Below are positions 26,241 through 35,129 of a stretch of 48,089 bases of DNA, piece after piece (the first letter of the stretch is position 1; each line of letters opens with the position of its first letter). The notes under the pieces are model-generated. The model did no database searches and was not told where the DNA came from. It saw nothing but the letters and a program-made list of their open reading frames with translations. Position numbers and translations under genes: made by a program. Source of the stretch: Promethearchaeota archaeon (GTDB lineage: Archaea > Asgardarchaeota > Lokiarchaeia > Sigyniarchaeales > SOKP01); contig JAEOTA010000074.1 in the NCBI GenBank assembly GCA_016840085.1, forward strand, positions 1 to 48,089. The letters run 5' to 3'.

Positions 26241-27851
26241 ATGAAAACACCTTTTAATTGGGATTTTTTTTACACCTCCAAAAGGATACCCGTTTTAGCA
26301 CATAACATAGTTGCAACGTCTCAACCCTTAGCTTCTCAAGCTGGACTTCAAATGATTAAAAATGGAGGTAATGCTATTGATGCGGCTATTGCTGCAGCAA
26401 TAACTTTAACTGTTGTTGAACCGACCATGAATGGTATTGGAAGTGATGCTTTTGCAATATTATGGGATGGTAAAAAAATAATAGGATTAAATGCATCAGG
26501 TAGATCACCAGCAGTATGGACACCAGAACTTTTTTCTCATTATGAAATGATGCCATTGTTAGGTTGGGAATCTGTGACTGTCCCTGGAGCAGTATCAGCT
26601 TGGGTTGAACTTTCAAAAAGGTATGGTCAGCTTTCTTTTAAAGAATTATTTGATCCCGCTATTAAATATGCTGAAAAGGGATTTTTAGTTTCACCCATAA
26701 CAGCGGAAGTTTGGCAGCATTCAATAAATTCATATGAAAGATTTATTCCTAATTTCAAAGAGAATTATTATAAATTTTATAATGCTTTTACGCGTAACGG
26801 AGAAGCCCCAAAGCCAGGAACTCTTTTTAAATTTCCTGTTCAAGCACAAACTTTAAAATTAATAGCAGAAACAGAAGGAGAAGCATTTTACAGTGGGAGA
26901 TTAGCTAAAAAAATTGTAGGATTCGCTGAAAAAACAGGAGGATATTTAACGCTAAAAGATTTGGAAAACCATAAAGCCACTTGGGAACATTCACTTAATA
27001 TTGGTTATGAGGGAATAACTTTGCATGAAATTCCTCCAAATGGTCAGGGTTTAGCAGCATTAATTATGCTCGGAATTCTAAAAAATTTTGATTTAAATTC
27101 ATATGAACCAGATTCTCCTGAATCCTTACATCTTCAGATTGAGGCTATGAAATTAGCATTTGCTGATGTTTATCGTTATGTTTCTGATCCAATATCTTTA
27201 GAATTTGATCCAATGAATTTCTTGGATTCTGAATATTTAAAGAAAAGAGCATATATGATTGATTTGAATAAGGCTAAACAATATAAAGCGGGAATTCCAA
27301 AAAATGGAGATACAGTATATTTAACGACAGCAGATTCTGAGGGTAAGATGGTGTCTTATAATCAATCGAATTATGCGGGTTTTGGGTCATGTATTATAGT
27401 TCCTAATACAGGAATTAGTCTTCAAAACCGTGGTAATGGTTTTTCATTAGAAGAAGGACATCCCAATCAAGTAGGTCCTAGTAAACGTCCATTTCATACA
27501 ATTATTCCTGGATTTGTTACAAAAAAAGGAAAACCTTTAATGAGTTTCGGAGTCATGGGAGGGGCAATGCAACCACAGGGCCATACCCAATTGATGATTC
27601 GAATATTTCAGTATGGGCAAAATCCTCAAGCAGCGCTTGATGCTCCACGATGGCGATTTTCCCGAGAAAAAAAAGTTTTTCTCGAATCTGGATATAACCA
27701 TGAAGTTTTTAAGGGATTATCCCAATTAGGGCATAGGATTTCTAAGCGTGATTTTACAAGATTTGGTGGGGGGCAGATAATCTTTAAACTTGAAGATGGG
27801 TATTTAGGTGCTTCAGATTGGCGTAAAGATGGGCAAGCAGTAGGTTTTTAA
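26241..27851 (+). CDS. Gamma-glutamyltranspeptidase family Ntn-hydrolase
   Basis: A full-length GGT-family precursor (536 aa). The large-subunit part has 'IKNGGNAIDAAIAAAITLTV' and 'GIGSDAFAILWDGK'. Autocleavage would occur before Thr358 in 'NGDTVYLTTADSEG', followed by the small-subunit 'GFGSCIIVPNTGISLQNRG' and 'GAMQPQGHTQLMIRI'. There is no signal peptide, unlike secreted GGT, so it is probably cytosolic. Such archaeal and bacterial homologs can act on glutathione-like or other gamma-glutamyl or acyl amides; the real substrate is open. Confidence 0.88.
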   Translation: MKTPFNWDFFYTSKRIPVLAHNIVATSQPLASQAGLQMIKNGGNAIDAAIAAAITLTVVEPTMNGIGSDAFAILWDGKKIIGLNASGRSPAVWTPELFSHYEMMPLLGWESVTVPGAVSAWVELSKRYGQLSFKELFDPAIKYAEKGFLVSPITAEVWQHSINSYERFIPNFKENYYKFYNAFTRNGEAPKPGTLFKFPVQAQTLKLIAETEGEAFYSGRLAKKIVGFAEKTGGYLTLKDLENHKATWEHSLNIGYEGITLHEIPPNGQGLAALIMLGILKNFDLNSYEPDSPESLHLQIEAMKLAFADVYRYVSDPISLEFDPMNFLDSEYLKKRAYMIDLNKAKQYKAGIPKNGDTVYLTTADSEGKMVSYNQSNYAGFGSCIIVPNTGISLQNRGNGFSLEEGHPNQVGPSKRPFHTIIPGFVTKKGKPLMSFGVMGGAMQPQGHTQLMIRIFQYGQNPQAALDAPRWRFSREKKVFLESGYNHEVFKGLSQLGHRISKRDFTRFGGGQIIFKLEDGYLGASDWRKDGQAVGF

Positions 27852-28078
27852 AATAAGTAAATAATAAGTCCGAAATATTTAACAATGTCAAAAAATTTTA
27901 TTCTTTTTCCTTTTTCTCTTTTGTAGAAACTGTAAGTATTACAAGTTCAATAAGATTACGAGCAAATTATTTAAGTTTACAATAATTTTCTGTAATAAAT
28001 TTATAGAATAAATTCACATTATACAACTTATATAAGAATCGATTGTAAGATTTTACAAATTCAAAGGTATCAAAATCA

Positions 28079-28675
28079 ATGAGTTATGATCAAAAAAATA
28101 TCTTGTATAGTGCTAAAATAGTCATATGCGGAGCAAGCGCTGTTGGTAAGACATGTTTATTCAATCGTTATTGTTTCAACTCATTTAATTTTGATACTTC
28201 TCCAACAATCGGTATAAATTTTCATTCTGTCTATCTGAAAATTAATATTGAACACAAGCCTAATGATTTAAAAGAAAACTATATTGTAAATTCTATCTTT
28301 GATTTTGGTGGACAAGAGAGATTTATACCACTGATTCCTAAATTTATAGAAGGTGCAAACGGAGCATTATTAGTGTTTGATTCAGGAAATTCATCTTCTT
28401 TTAATCAATTAGACTTTTGGTATGAACAGTTAAAAAAGAATGCTGTGAGTCCAAATATTCCAATTATATTAGTAGGAAGTAAAAGTGATTTATTAGAAAT
28501 AACACCTAAATCTGAAATAATTGACGATAGTATAATAAATAAATATGTAGAAGAAAAGCAATTAAATGGTTTTTTCAGGACTTCTTCTTTAGAAAATTAC
28601 AATGTTTTAGAAGTGTTTAAAGAACTTAATAATTTAATCTTAAAAAGACATAGTTTACCTTATGTTGTAGTCTAA
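28079..28675 (+). CDS. Small Ras/Rab-type GTPase
   Basis: All G-box elements are visible: G1 'GASAVGKT' (18-25), G2 Thr in 'SPTIGINF', G3 'DFGGQE' (75-80, with the catalytic Gln), G4 'GSKSD' (133-137, NKxD variant with Ser) and G5 'RTSS'. The 198-aa protein has a normal length and no C-terminal Cys for prenylation ('LPYVVV'), so membrane anchoring, if any, is not by prenylation. The family is hugely expanded in Asgard archaea. A short insert around residues 57-70 lengthens the loop before G3. It lies back to back with the prenyl synthase gene. Confidence 0.92.
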   Translation: MSYDQKNILYSAKIVICGASAVGKTCLFNRYCFNSFNFDTSPTIGINFHSVYLKINIEHKPNDLKENYIVNSIFDFGGQERFIPLIPKFIEGANGALLVFDSGNSSSFNQLDFWYEQLKKNAVSPNIPIILVGSKSDLLEITPKSEIIDDSIINKYVEEKQLNGFFRTSSLENYNVLEVFKELNNLILKRHSLPYVVV

Positions 28676-28686
28676 TAATTAAAAAA

Positions 28687-29763
28687 TTAATAATTTCTTT
28701 GATATACAAAATCTGAGAATTCATTGAAGAATAATTTTTGGTCCTTATTTAGGTCAGGATAAACATCTTTTAAATTATTTTTTGCTTGTTCTACTAAATT
28801 TTTTGCTAAATGTTCAGCAATTATTAAAGCGTTCGTCTCGTTAAAAATATCTTTCACTTCTTTAACATCATTCTCTGTTAGGTTATCTTTATGATATATT
28901 TCATTTAATCTCTTAGATTGATTCTCATCAGTATTTTGAATTGCTAAAATATATACTATTTTTGAATGATTTTTTGACCTAATATCATTTTCCATGTCAA
29001 GAATATCATCTCGAATTGCATGGGCTTGACCAATACTTAATAGTGAATCTGATAATGGTTTTATTTGATAATGAATATTTCCCTTAGCTAAAATAGCTCC
29101 AATTTTAGCAGACTTTTCAAACAATCTAGCTCTTTGATATTCAGCTATATTTAAATATTGTTCTAATGTCATAGTAATATTGTGGTAATCCATATACTCT
29201 TCGACTAACTGTCCTTTCATTAAATAGTCCATAGATTCTGTATATTCATTAATAGCCAATAGTTTCAGGTGTTCTGGGAATTTTGAGGATTTCAAAATAT
29301 TTAAACCCAATAAATATCCTTGAGAGCCACCCAGAATCGACATATCTCTGCCATAAAGATTTATTAAATTATCCTTATGAGGAATATTGATATCTTTATA
29401 GACTTGATTTATTTCATTCTTTAACTGCATATGAAATGTAGGTTTACCTCTTCTTGTATTATCATCATCTAAAAGGTCATCATGAATTATATGCCCACTA
29501 TGTAATAATTCAACCGCTATTGATACTTCACGTATTTGATCTATTTGATCTTCTAAATACATTGGATTTACAATACCAGAAAAAGCTGCAGTTAATAATA
29601 TAGGATGAATTCTTTTTGCTTTTTCATTCATTATAAATTCTTCAAGTTGGGTAATAAAATCTTTAAGAAGTAAATCTTTCTCTTGTTTATTTAAATGAGT
29701 AAAGTATTTTTCTAATTCATTGTCGATAAATTGTTTTTCTGTTTTGAAGAAATCCTCTATCAT
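28687..29763 (-). CDS. Isoprenyl (geranylgeranyl-type) diphosphate synthase
   Basis: A trans-prenyltransferase with the first Asp-rich motif 'DDLLDDD' (residues 95-101) followed by RR, and the second 'DDILD' (252-256). It makes long-chain prenyl diphosphates for ether-lipid tails or related products. Chain length is set by residues just before the first motif ('LHSGHIIH', no bulky aromatic at the usual position), compatible with C20 or longer. At 358 aa it is slightly longer than typical because of a 110-135 insert. Convergent with the GTPase gene. Confidence 0.9.
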   Translation of the reverse strand: MIEDFFKTEKQFIDNELEKYFTHLNKQEKDLLLKDFITQLEEFIMNEKAKRIHPILLTAAFSGIVNPMYLEDQIDQIREVSIAVELLHSGHIIHDDLLDDDNTRRGKPTFHMQLKNEINQVYKDINIPHKDNLINLYGRDMSILGGSQGYLLGLNILKSSKFPEHLKLLAINEYTESMDYLMKGQLVEEYMDYHNITMTLEQYLNIAEYQRARLFEKSAKIGAILAKGNIHYQIKPLSDSLLSIGQAHAIRDDILDMENDIRSKNHSKIVYILAIQNTDENQSKRLNEIYHKDNLTENDVKEVKDIFNETNALIIAEHLAKNLVEQAKNNLKDVYPDLNKDQKLFFNEFSDFVYQRNY

Positions 29764-29868
29764 GTCATAATCACAAAATTTTCATTAGTATTAATATAAA
29801 ACATATAATAATTTAATTTAATTATATCTAAATTCTATAAATTTTAAACCATATTAGTGTTTTTAAGA

Positions 29869-30381
29869 ATGAAAATAGCAGTTATAAGTGATACACATGA
29901 TAATCGAGATAATATAATAAAAGTTATCTCTATCATTAATGAAAGAAATGTCAATGCAGTTATTCACTGTGGAGATTATGTTGCTCCTTTCGTCAAAGGG
30001 TGGTTTGATAAACTTGGAGATTCGATAAAAAAGAACTTTTATGGAGTTTTTGGCAATAATGATGGTGACAGAGTATTTTTAATGCAAAATTTAGGCCAAA
30101 TTTGTGAATTTGCTCAGAATGGTAATGAATTAATTCTCGAATTGGGAGGAAAGAAAATTTTTGCATCACATATGCCTAAACAAGAGACTTTAGAAGCATT
30201 AGCTCATTCAGGTAAATTTGATATTATCTTATCAGGTCATACCCATTCGTTAGTAATCAATAAGTATGAGAATGGTGTTTTAGTAGTAAATCCCGGTGAA
30301 GTTTGTGGTTATTTAACAGGCAAATCGACGTTTGTAATAATAGATACTGACAAAATGGAAGCAGAGACAATTGAATTGTAA
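29869..30381 (+). CDS. YfcE/MJ0936-type metallophosphodiesterase
   Basis: Calcineurin-like metal motifs in order: 'ISDTHDN' (DxH), 'IHCGDYV' (GD), 'VFGNNDG' (GNxD), 'FASHMPK' and 'LSGHTHS' (GHxH). The length (170 aa) matches the archaeal MJ0936 family of Mn/Ni phosphodiesterases. ATG at 29869 is chosen over a GTG twelve bases upstream, because the beta strand 'MKIAVISDTH' begins there. Hydrolyses phosphodiesters in vitro in relatives; the physiological substrate is unknown. Confidence 0.9.
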   Translation: MKIAVISDTHDNRDNIIKVISIINERNVNAVIHCGDYVAPFVKGWFDKLGDSIKKNFYGVFGNNDGDRVFLMQNLGQICEFAQNGNELILELGGKKIFASHMPKQETLEALAHSGKFDIILSGHTHSLVINKYENGVLVVNPGEVCGYLTGKSTFVIIDTDKMEAETIEL

Positions 30382-30444
30382 AGTATTTATTGATTTTTTC
30401 CTTATCTTATTTTATTTATCTTAATTCTTCTTAATGTTATTTGA

Positions 30445-31884
30445 ATGGCAAAATTATCTCCGATAAGGATTTATAAAGATTTTACACGAGGAAGGTTAGA
30501 TAAGGGTAAAGCCTCAGATTTAATAATTTCTTTAATAGAAAATACAAATGTTCAAGATTATAAATCCGAGATTTTAAGCATTAAACTCTTAGGTTTAATA
30601 GGATCAAAAGAATTAAGGATTTATAAGTTTCTTGAAAATTTATTGATTTCACACATGAATGAAAATATTCGAGGATTTGCTGCTAGTGTTATTATTAAGA
30701 ATTTCCCTAATAAAGCGTTCAATCCGATAACATGGGCGTTGAATAAAGAGCAATCAGAATCCTGTCTAATTCTAATAATCAAAGCATTAGAAAAAGTTGA
30801 AGATCCCAAATTAAAATCTTTATTGAATATTAGAAAACATGTTAGTTATGAAGGAAATATTTATTTTCCTTTTGGAGCTGATCTGGCACTTAATTTAAAT
30901 AATAAAAATGTTGATGATATTTCAAGAGTTAAGGGTTTAAGAGCTTTAACAAATATTAAAAAGTTATTTTTAAATTTTAATCAAATTACTGAAATAAAAG
31001 GCTTGAATAACTTAATTAATTTGCAAACATTGCAACTTCAAGGTAATAGAATAAGAGAAATTAAGGGATTGGAAAAACTCAATAAGTTAGAGTATTTATA
31101 CTTAAATAATAATGAAATATCAAAGATTCAAAATATAAATTACCTTCCATATCTAAAATCGTTACAACTTTATGATAATAGAATTTCTAGTATCCAAAAA
31201 TTAGATAGTTTAATGAAACTAGAGATATTAAATCTTCGGAATAATAACATTATTGAAATTAAGGGATTAGAGGATCTTACGAATTTAAAGCGACTTGATC
31301 TAAGTAATAATCAAATATCTAAAATTAAAGGATTAGAGAATCTCAGTAAATTAGAATTTTTAGATCTTAGTCATAATCAGATATCAGTTATTAGTGGAAT
31401 AGACGCTTTAAAAGAATTAAAGTTCTTGGATCTTAGAAATAATGAAATTAATAAAATTAATGGTTTGATAAATTTAAAAAAATTAAATTTAGAAAAATTA
31501 CAACATTTATATCTAGGATTTAATAGAATCTCAGAGACGGAAGATTTTGATATGTCTAATGATATTAAAATCCTTGATAAACTAAAAATTGAAAGTAATA
31601 ATCTACCAAATTCTTCTTTTGATTTTTACAATTCAAAAAAAATGTTTGAAAGTCTTAGTAATAAACAAGAGTTAGAAATAAGAGATATTAAATTTATATC
31701 ACCTTTATTAAAAAGACCAATTTTAATTAAAGAGTTTAAGCAAGGAAAAAATTTGTTAGATTCTTTGATGAATTCTTTATGGATAATTATCTGGAATAAC
31801 TATGAGTTTGAAATTTTTAGATTAAGCAAATCTGGAAAGATAACATGGTTTCAAAAAAATAAAAAACGTTTTCTATTTAGATAA
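30445..31884 (+). CDS. HEAT-like plus SDS22-type leucine-rich repeat protein
   Basis: Residues 1-135 are helical repeats of HEAT type ('SEILSIKLLGLIGSKELRI', 'NIRGFAASVIIKNFPNKAF'). From about 145 to 370 there are ten or so 22-residue leucine-rich repeats of the SDS22 pattern 'L..L..L.L..N.I..I.GL', for example 'LNNLINLQTLQLQGNRIREI' and 'LENLSKLEFLDLSHNQISVI'. The C-terminal ~90 residues are a capping domain. No signal peptide. A cytosolic protein-interaction scaffold, eukaryote-like in style; the partner is unknown. Confidence 0.88.
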   Translation: MAKLSPIRIYKDFTRGRLDKGKASDLIISLIENTNVQDYKSEILSIKLLGLIGSKELRIYKFLENLLISHMNENIRGFAASVIIKNFPNKAFNPITWALNKEQSESCLILIIKALEKVEDPKLKSLLNIRKHVSYEGNIYFPFGADLALNLNNKNVDDISRVKGLRALTNIKKLFLNFNQITEIKGLNNLINLQTLQLQGNRIREIKGLEKLNKLEYLYLNNNEISKIQNINYLPYLKSLQLYDNRISSIQKLDSLMKLEILNLRNNNIIEIKGLEDLTNLKRLDLSNNQISKIKGLENLSKLEFLDLSHNQISVISGIDALKELKFLDLRNNEINKINGLINLKKLNLEKLQHLYLGFNRISETEDFDMSNDIKILDKLKIESNNLPNSSFDFYNSKKMFESLSNKQELEIRDIKFISPLLKRPILIKEFKQGKNLLDSLMNSLWIIIWNNYEFEIFRLSKSGKITWFQKNKKRFLFR

Positions 31885-31951
31885 ATTAATGAAATCTTTT
31901 TACCACGATTTTCGAAAATTTTTTTATTGAATTACATAATTTTTAATTATC

Positions 31952-33154
31952 ATGTTACCTTTAGAAGGAAAAGTCGTTTTAGATCTTTCAAGGATGTTAC
32001 CTGGTCCATATTGCTCAATGATACTTAGTGATCTTGGAGCAGAAGTTATTCGTATTGAGGACCCAAATTACGCTTATAGTAATCCTCCGCCATTCTATCA
32101 AAAAGGTGCTTATAGAGAAAGTGCATTTCATTCCATTCTAATGAGAAATAAAAAGTCTATTACTCTTAACCTAAAAAAAAAAGAAGCAAAGGAAATCTTC
32201 TATGAATTAGTAAAGCACTCAGACGTTGTTCTCGATACTTTTAGACCTAAAATAATGGAAAAACTAAAAATTGATTATAACACATTATCTTTAATAAATC
32301 CCTCAATAATTTGCTGTTCTCTAACTGGATATGGTCAGTATGGTCCTTATGAACAAATTGCGGGTCATGATCTTAATTACATAGGAATATGTGGAATTTT
32401 AGATTTGAATAAAGAAAGAAAGATTTTTAGTAAGGAAGATGAAATTAGATCCCCTATAAATCCAGGTTTTCAAGCAGCTGATATAGGTGGTGCATTGGTT
32501 ACAGCAATAGGAATTTTAGGTGCTATAATTGAAAGAGAAAATAACCCCGAGAGAAAAGGTCAATATATCGATATTTCAATGACAGATTCAGTTTTTTCTT
32601 TTATCCCCTTAGTATCAGCTTATCATTTTTCAAATGATTTAAGTGATGGAAAAGATTTATTGCATGGAGACTTTCCATTTTATTCAGTTTATAAAACTAA
32701 AGATAATAAATTTTTATCTGTTGGAATTATTGAAGTTAAATTTTGGAGAGAGTTCTGTAAAGGACTCAAGCGTGATGATTTATTGTTGAAACAGTTTGCT
32801 CAAGGTATAGCAAGGGAGCATTTATTTGTGGAAATTCAAAATGAATTTTTAAAGAAAACACAAAAAGAATGGATGGAAATGTTTATTAACTTAGATGCAT
32901 GTGTTATGCCGGTAAAATCTTTTGCTGAGGCCTGTGAAGACCCTCAAATAAAAGCACGTAATATGTTGGTTGAAATAGATCATCCCAAATTAGGAAAAAT
33001 CCAGAATATAGCTTCACCTATCAAATATTCTCGAACTCCATTAACCATAAGAAGTACCTCTCCCAAAATTGGACAAAACACCAAAGAAATTTTAAAAAAA
33101 TTGGGATATACCAAGGATGAGATTCGAGAATTTTTAAAAAAAGGGATAATTTAG
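31952..33154 (+). CDS. CaiB/BaiF family III CoA-transferase or acyl-CoA racemase
   Basis: The N-terminal 'LEGKVVLDLSRMLPGPYCSM' and 'LSDLGAEVIRIEDP' are diagnostic. The catalytic Asp is D140 in 'AGHDLNYIG', followed by the 'GQYIDISMTDSVFSF' interlocking region. At 400 aa the length is right. The family moves CoA between acyl groups or epimerises alpha-methylacyl-CoA; the sequence resembles AMACR-type members in the 'GKIQNIASPIKYS' end. No acyl-CoA dehydrogenase or ligase gene is nearby to suggest the pathway. Confidence 0.9.
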   Translation: MLPLEGKVVLDLSRMLPGPYCSMILSDLGAEVIRIEDPNYAYSNPPPFYQKGAYRESAFHSILMRNKKSITLNLKKKEAKEIFYELVKHSDVVLDTFRPKIMEKLKIDYNTLSLINPSIICCSLTGYGQYGPYEQIAGHDLNYIGICGILDLNKERKIFSKEDEIRSPINPGFQAADIGGALVTAIGILGAIIERENNPERKGQYIDISMTDSVFSFIPLVSAYHFSNDLSDGKDLLHGDFPFYSVYKTKDNKFLSVGIIEVKFWREFCKGLKRDDLLLKQFAQGIAREHLFVEIQNEFLKKTQKEWMEMFINLDACVMPVKSFAEACEDPQIKARNMLVEIDHPKLGKIQNIASPIKYSRTPLTIRSTSPKIGQNTKEILKKLGYTKDEIREFLKKGII

Positions 33155-33161
33155 GTTTTTA

Positions 33162-33554
33162 TCATAAGAACTGGAATTCGAGAAGTATTATCAATATTGA
33201 AATTAAAAGAGAAACAAATGTAAATACAATTAAGGCAACAAACATTGGCCAATCTTTTAACTGTCCATAAAAACCTGCTGCGTTTATCGTAGAATAAATT
33301 GCCATCCCAATAGCAATAAAGAATAGCGCTACGCCCCACGATTGATTCATTATTAATCCAATTCCTCCAATTATTAGTATGAGAGATGTTAGAAATTCAG
33401 CAACTAAATGAAAAAATATTTGTGTCGGCTTAGTCTTAAGTTCTGGTACTTCTCTCTTCACTAATAATAAAAGCCACATACACAACATAGCGATTCCTAT
33501 TATAATTGTATAAACTGAAGCAATTATTTCTATAACTATTGTACTCACCTTCAA
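33162..33554 (-). CDS. Small four-helix membrane protein
   Basis: 130 aa with four hydrophobic stretches of 20 or more residues (about 5-32, 48-66, 73-92, 103-127) joined by short loops ('KREVPELKTKP', 'YGQLKDWP'). No charged residues in the helices and no known motif. It is convergent with the CoA-transferase gene, ending only 8 bases beyond its stop. Function unknown. Confidence 0.65.
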   Translation of the reverse strand: MKVSTIVIEIIASVYTIIIGIAMLCMWLLLLVKREVPELKTKPTQIFFHLVAEFLTSLILIIGGIGLIMNQSWGVALFFIAIGMAIYSTINAAGFYGQLKDWPMFVALIVFTFVSLLISILIILLEFQFL

Positions 33555-33697
33555 AGTTTTAATTAAATCAAATTTATTAATAATTAAATTTAATTAAATT
33601 TTTTGTAAATTAAAATTACCTAAATTAGCATTCAGAATTAATCGGATTCTTTTATGATCTAGTCATAAAAATCAAATACAACTTTCACAGCATGAAA

Positions 33698-33838
33698 TTA
33701 CGATTTATTTGCTAATAAATTGAAAGCATCTTGATAATTTTCAAGTGGAAAGTTATGAGTAATTAAAAGGGAGGGATCAATTCTTTTTGCTGCCAGAAAT
33801 TCCATAAAAAATTCAGACGCATGAGATCTCTTACTATT
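33698..33838 (-). pseudogene. C-terminal remnant of a zinc-dependent alcohol/threonine dehydrogenase
   Basis: The 33555-33954 gap contains a 46-codon minus-strand frame, closed upstream by an in-frame stop, ending in 'RIDPSLLITHNFPLENYQDA' plus 'FNLLANKS'. That is the standard C-terminus of medium-chain dehydrogenases (G.I.P..LITH.FPLE...EAF..L). The catalytic and Rossmann domains are missing, so this is a deletion scar. The rest of the gap is AT-rich with no other frame. Confidence 0.75.
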
Positions 33839-33954
33839 TCAAATTTTAAAGATGAGTATCAAGATCACAAAATCATATTTATCTTAAAACTGAAAAAATA
33901 TCAAAGTTATTTATAATCATTAGTAAAAAATGTACGAGTTATATGTGAATTACT

Positions 33955-34455
33955 ATGAATATAGATTCAAAATTATATAAGATGATAAAATCATCAGGAA
34001 TAGATCTAATCTTATCATTGCCTTGTATTATGTTAAAGGATTTATTGAATATTATTGATATAAAAAAAGAAATTCAACATATTCCAATAACGCGAGAAGA
34101 GGAAGGGGTAGGAATAGCTGCTGGCGCTTACTTAGGTGGAAGAACTCCGGCAATATTAATACAAAATTCTGGTCTAGGTAATTCAATTAATGCCATAAAA
34201 TCTCTATTACAATTATATAAGATTCCTGTTGTATTTATAATGAGTCATAGAGGAGCTGAGGGAGAAAAGATAATTGCGCAAATTCCAATGGGTCAACTTA
34301 CACCTAATTTATTAGATCTATTATCTTTTAAAAAATTCATAATAGATTCGACCGAAAAAATTAAAGATATAGAAAAAGCTGTTAATTTTAGTAAAAAATC
34401 ACTAGATTCAGTAGGCATTCTCTTAAAAAAACAATTATGGGGGAAAATAATATGA
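33955..34455 (+). CDS. TPP enzyme, alpha (Pyr) subunit; sulfopyruvate/phosphonopyruvate decarboxylase-like
   Basis: 166 aa covering only the pyrimidine-binding domain: 'SLPCIMLKDLLNII', catalytic Glu in 'ITREEEGVGIAAGAYLGG' and 'LIQNSGLGNSINAI'. This matches ComD, the alpha subunit of sulfopyruvate decarboxylase in coenzyme M synthesis, and the N-half of phosphonopyruvate decarboxylase. The stop TGA overlaps the ATG of the beta gene (ATGA), so the subunits are co-translated. Without other coenzyme M genes in view, the actual 2-oxoacid is uncertain. Confidence 0.85.
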   Translation: MNIDSKLYKMIKSSGIDLILSLPCIMLKDLLNIIDIKKEIQHIPITREEEGVGIAAGAYLGGRTPAILIQNSGLGNSINAIKSLLQLYKIPVVFIMSHRGAEGEKIIAQIPMGQLTPNLLDLLSFKKFIIDSTEKIKDIEKAVNFSKKSLDSVGILLKKQLWGKII

Positions 34456-35009
34456 AAAGATATGATGTTATAAAAAAGATTGTTCAGTCTTTAGATGATG
34501 AGATAATTATCTGTAACCTTGGAGCGCCTTCGAGAGAATTATATAACATCAAAGATCGAAATGAAAATTTTTATATGCTCGGATCGATGGGCTTAGTTTC
34601 TTCTATTTCTTTTGGTGTAGCTATTTCTAAACCAAATAAAAGAGTGATATGTATTGATGGAGATGGATCTTTATTGATGAATCTAGGCAGTTTATGTACA
34701 ATTGCAAATAACCATCCACAAAATCTAACTGTAATAACCATAGATAATTCTTCATATGGTTCTACGGGTGATCAAAAGACTTATACAAGTAATAAAACAA
34801 ATCTGGAGGTTATAGCAAAGGGCGCAGGATTTGAATCTATTATTGTAATAAAGAAAGTAGAAGATATAATCCCAAGGTTGAAGAATTTAGGAGTTGGATG
34901 TCATTTTGTACTAATTAAAGTTGATCCTGGAAATGCTCAAGTAGAAAATGTCCCATTACTACCTGAAGAACTTAAGGAGCGTTTTATGAAAGTGATTTCT
35001 AGGGAATAA
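34452..35009 (+). CDS. TPP enzyme, beta (PP) subunit; ComE-like
   Basis: The pyrophosphate-binding half of the decarboxylase. The ThDP motif runs from 'GDGSLLMNLG' to 'TIDNSSYGSTG' (GDG...N spacing about 27), with 'MLGSMGLVSSISFGVAISKP' upstream as in ComE. ATG 34452 is chosen over ATG 34437: it overlaps the alpha-subunit stop and has gggga at good spacing. Alpha and beta together form an alpha/beta oligomer converting sulfopyruvate to sulfoacetaldehyde, or an analogous reaction. Confidence 0.87.
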   Translation: MKRYDVIKKIVQSLDDEIIICNLGAPSRELYNIKDRNENFYMLGSMGLVSSISFGVAISKPNKRVICIDGDGSLLMNLGSLCTIANNHPQNLTVITIDNSSYGSTGDQKTYTSNKTNLEVIAKGAGFESIIVIKKVEDIIPRLKNLGVGCHFVLIKVDPGNAQVENVPLLPEELKERFMKVISRE

Positions 35010-35129
35010 TTAAAATCAGGTTAATGGATTTTATTTAAAGTTGTTTTTATAAATTGATTAGGGATAATTTTAATTAAGAACACACTTATTATTTTTTTAG
35101 ATAATATATCTAAATTTGGAATAGTTAAA

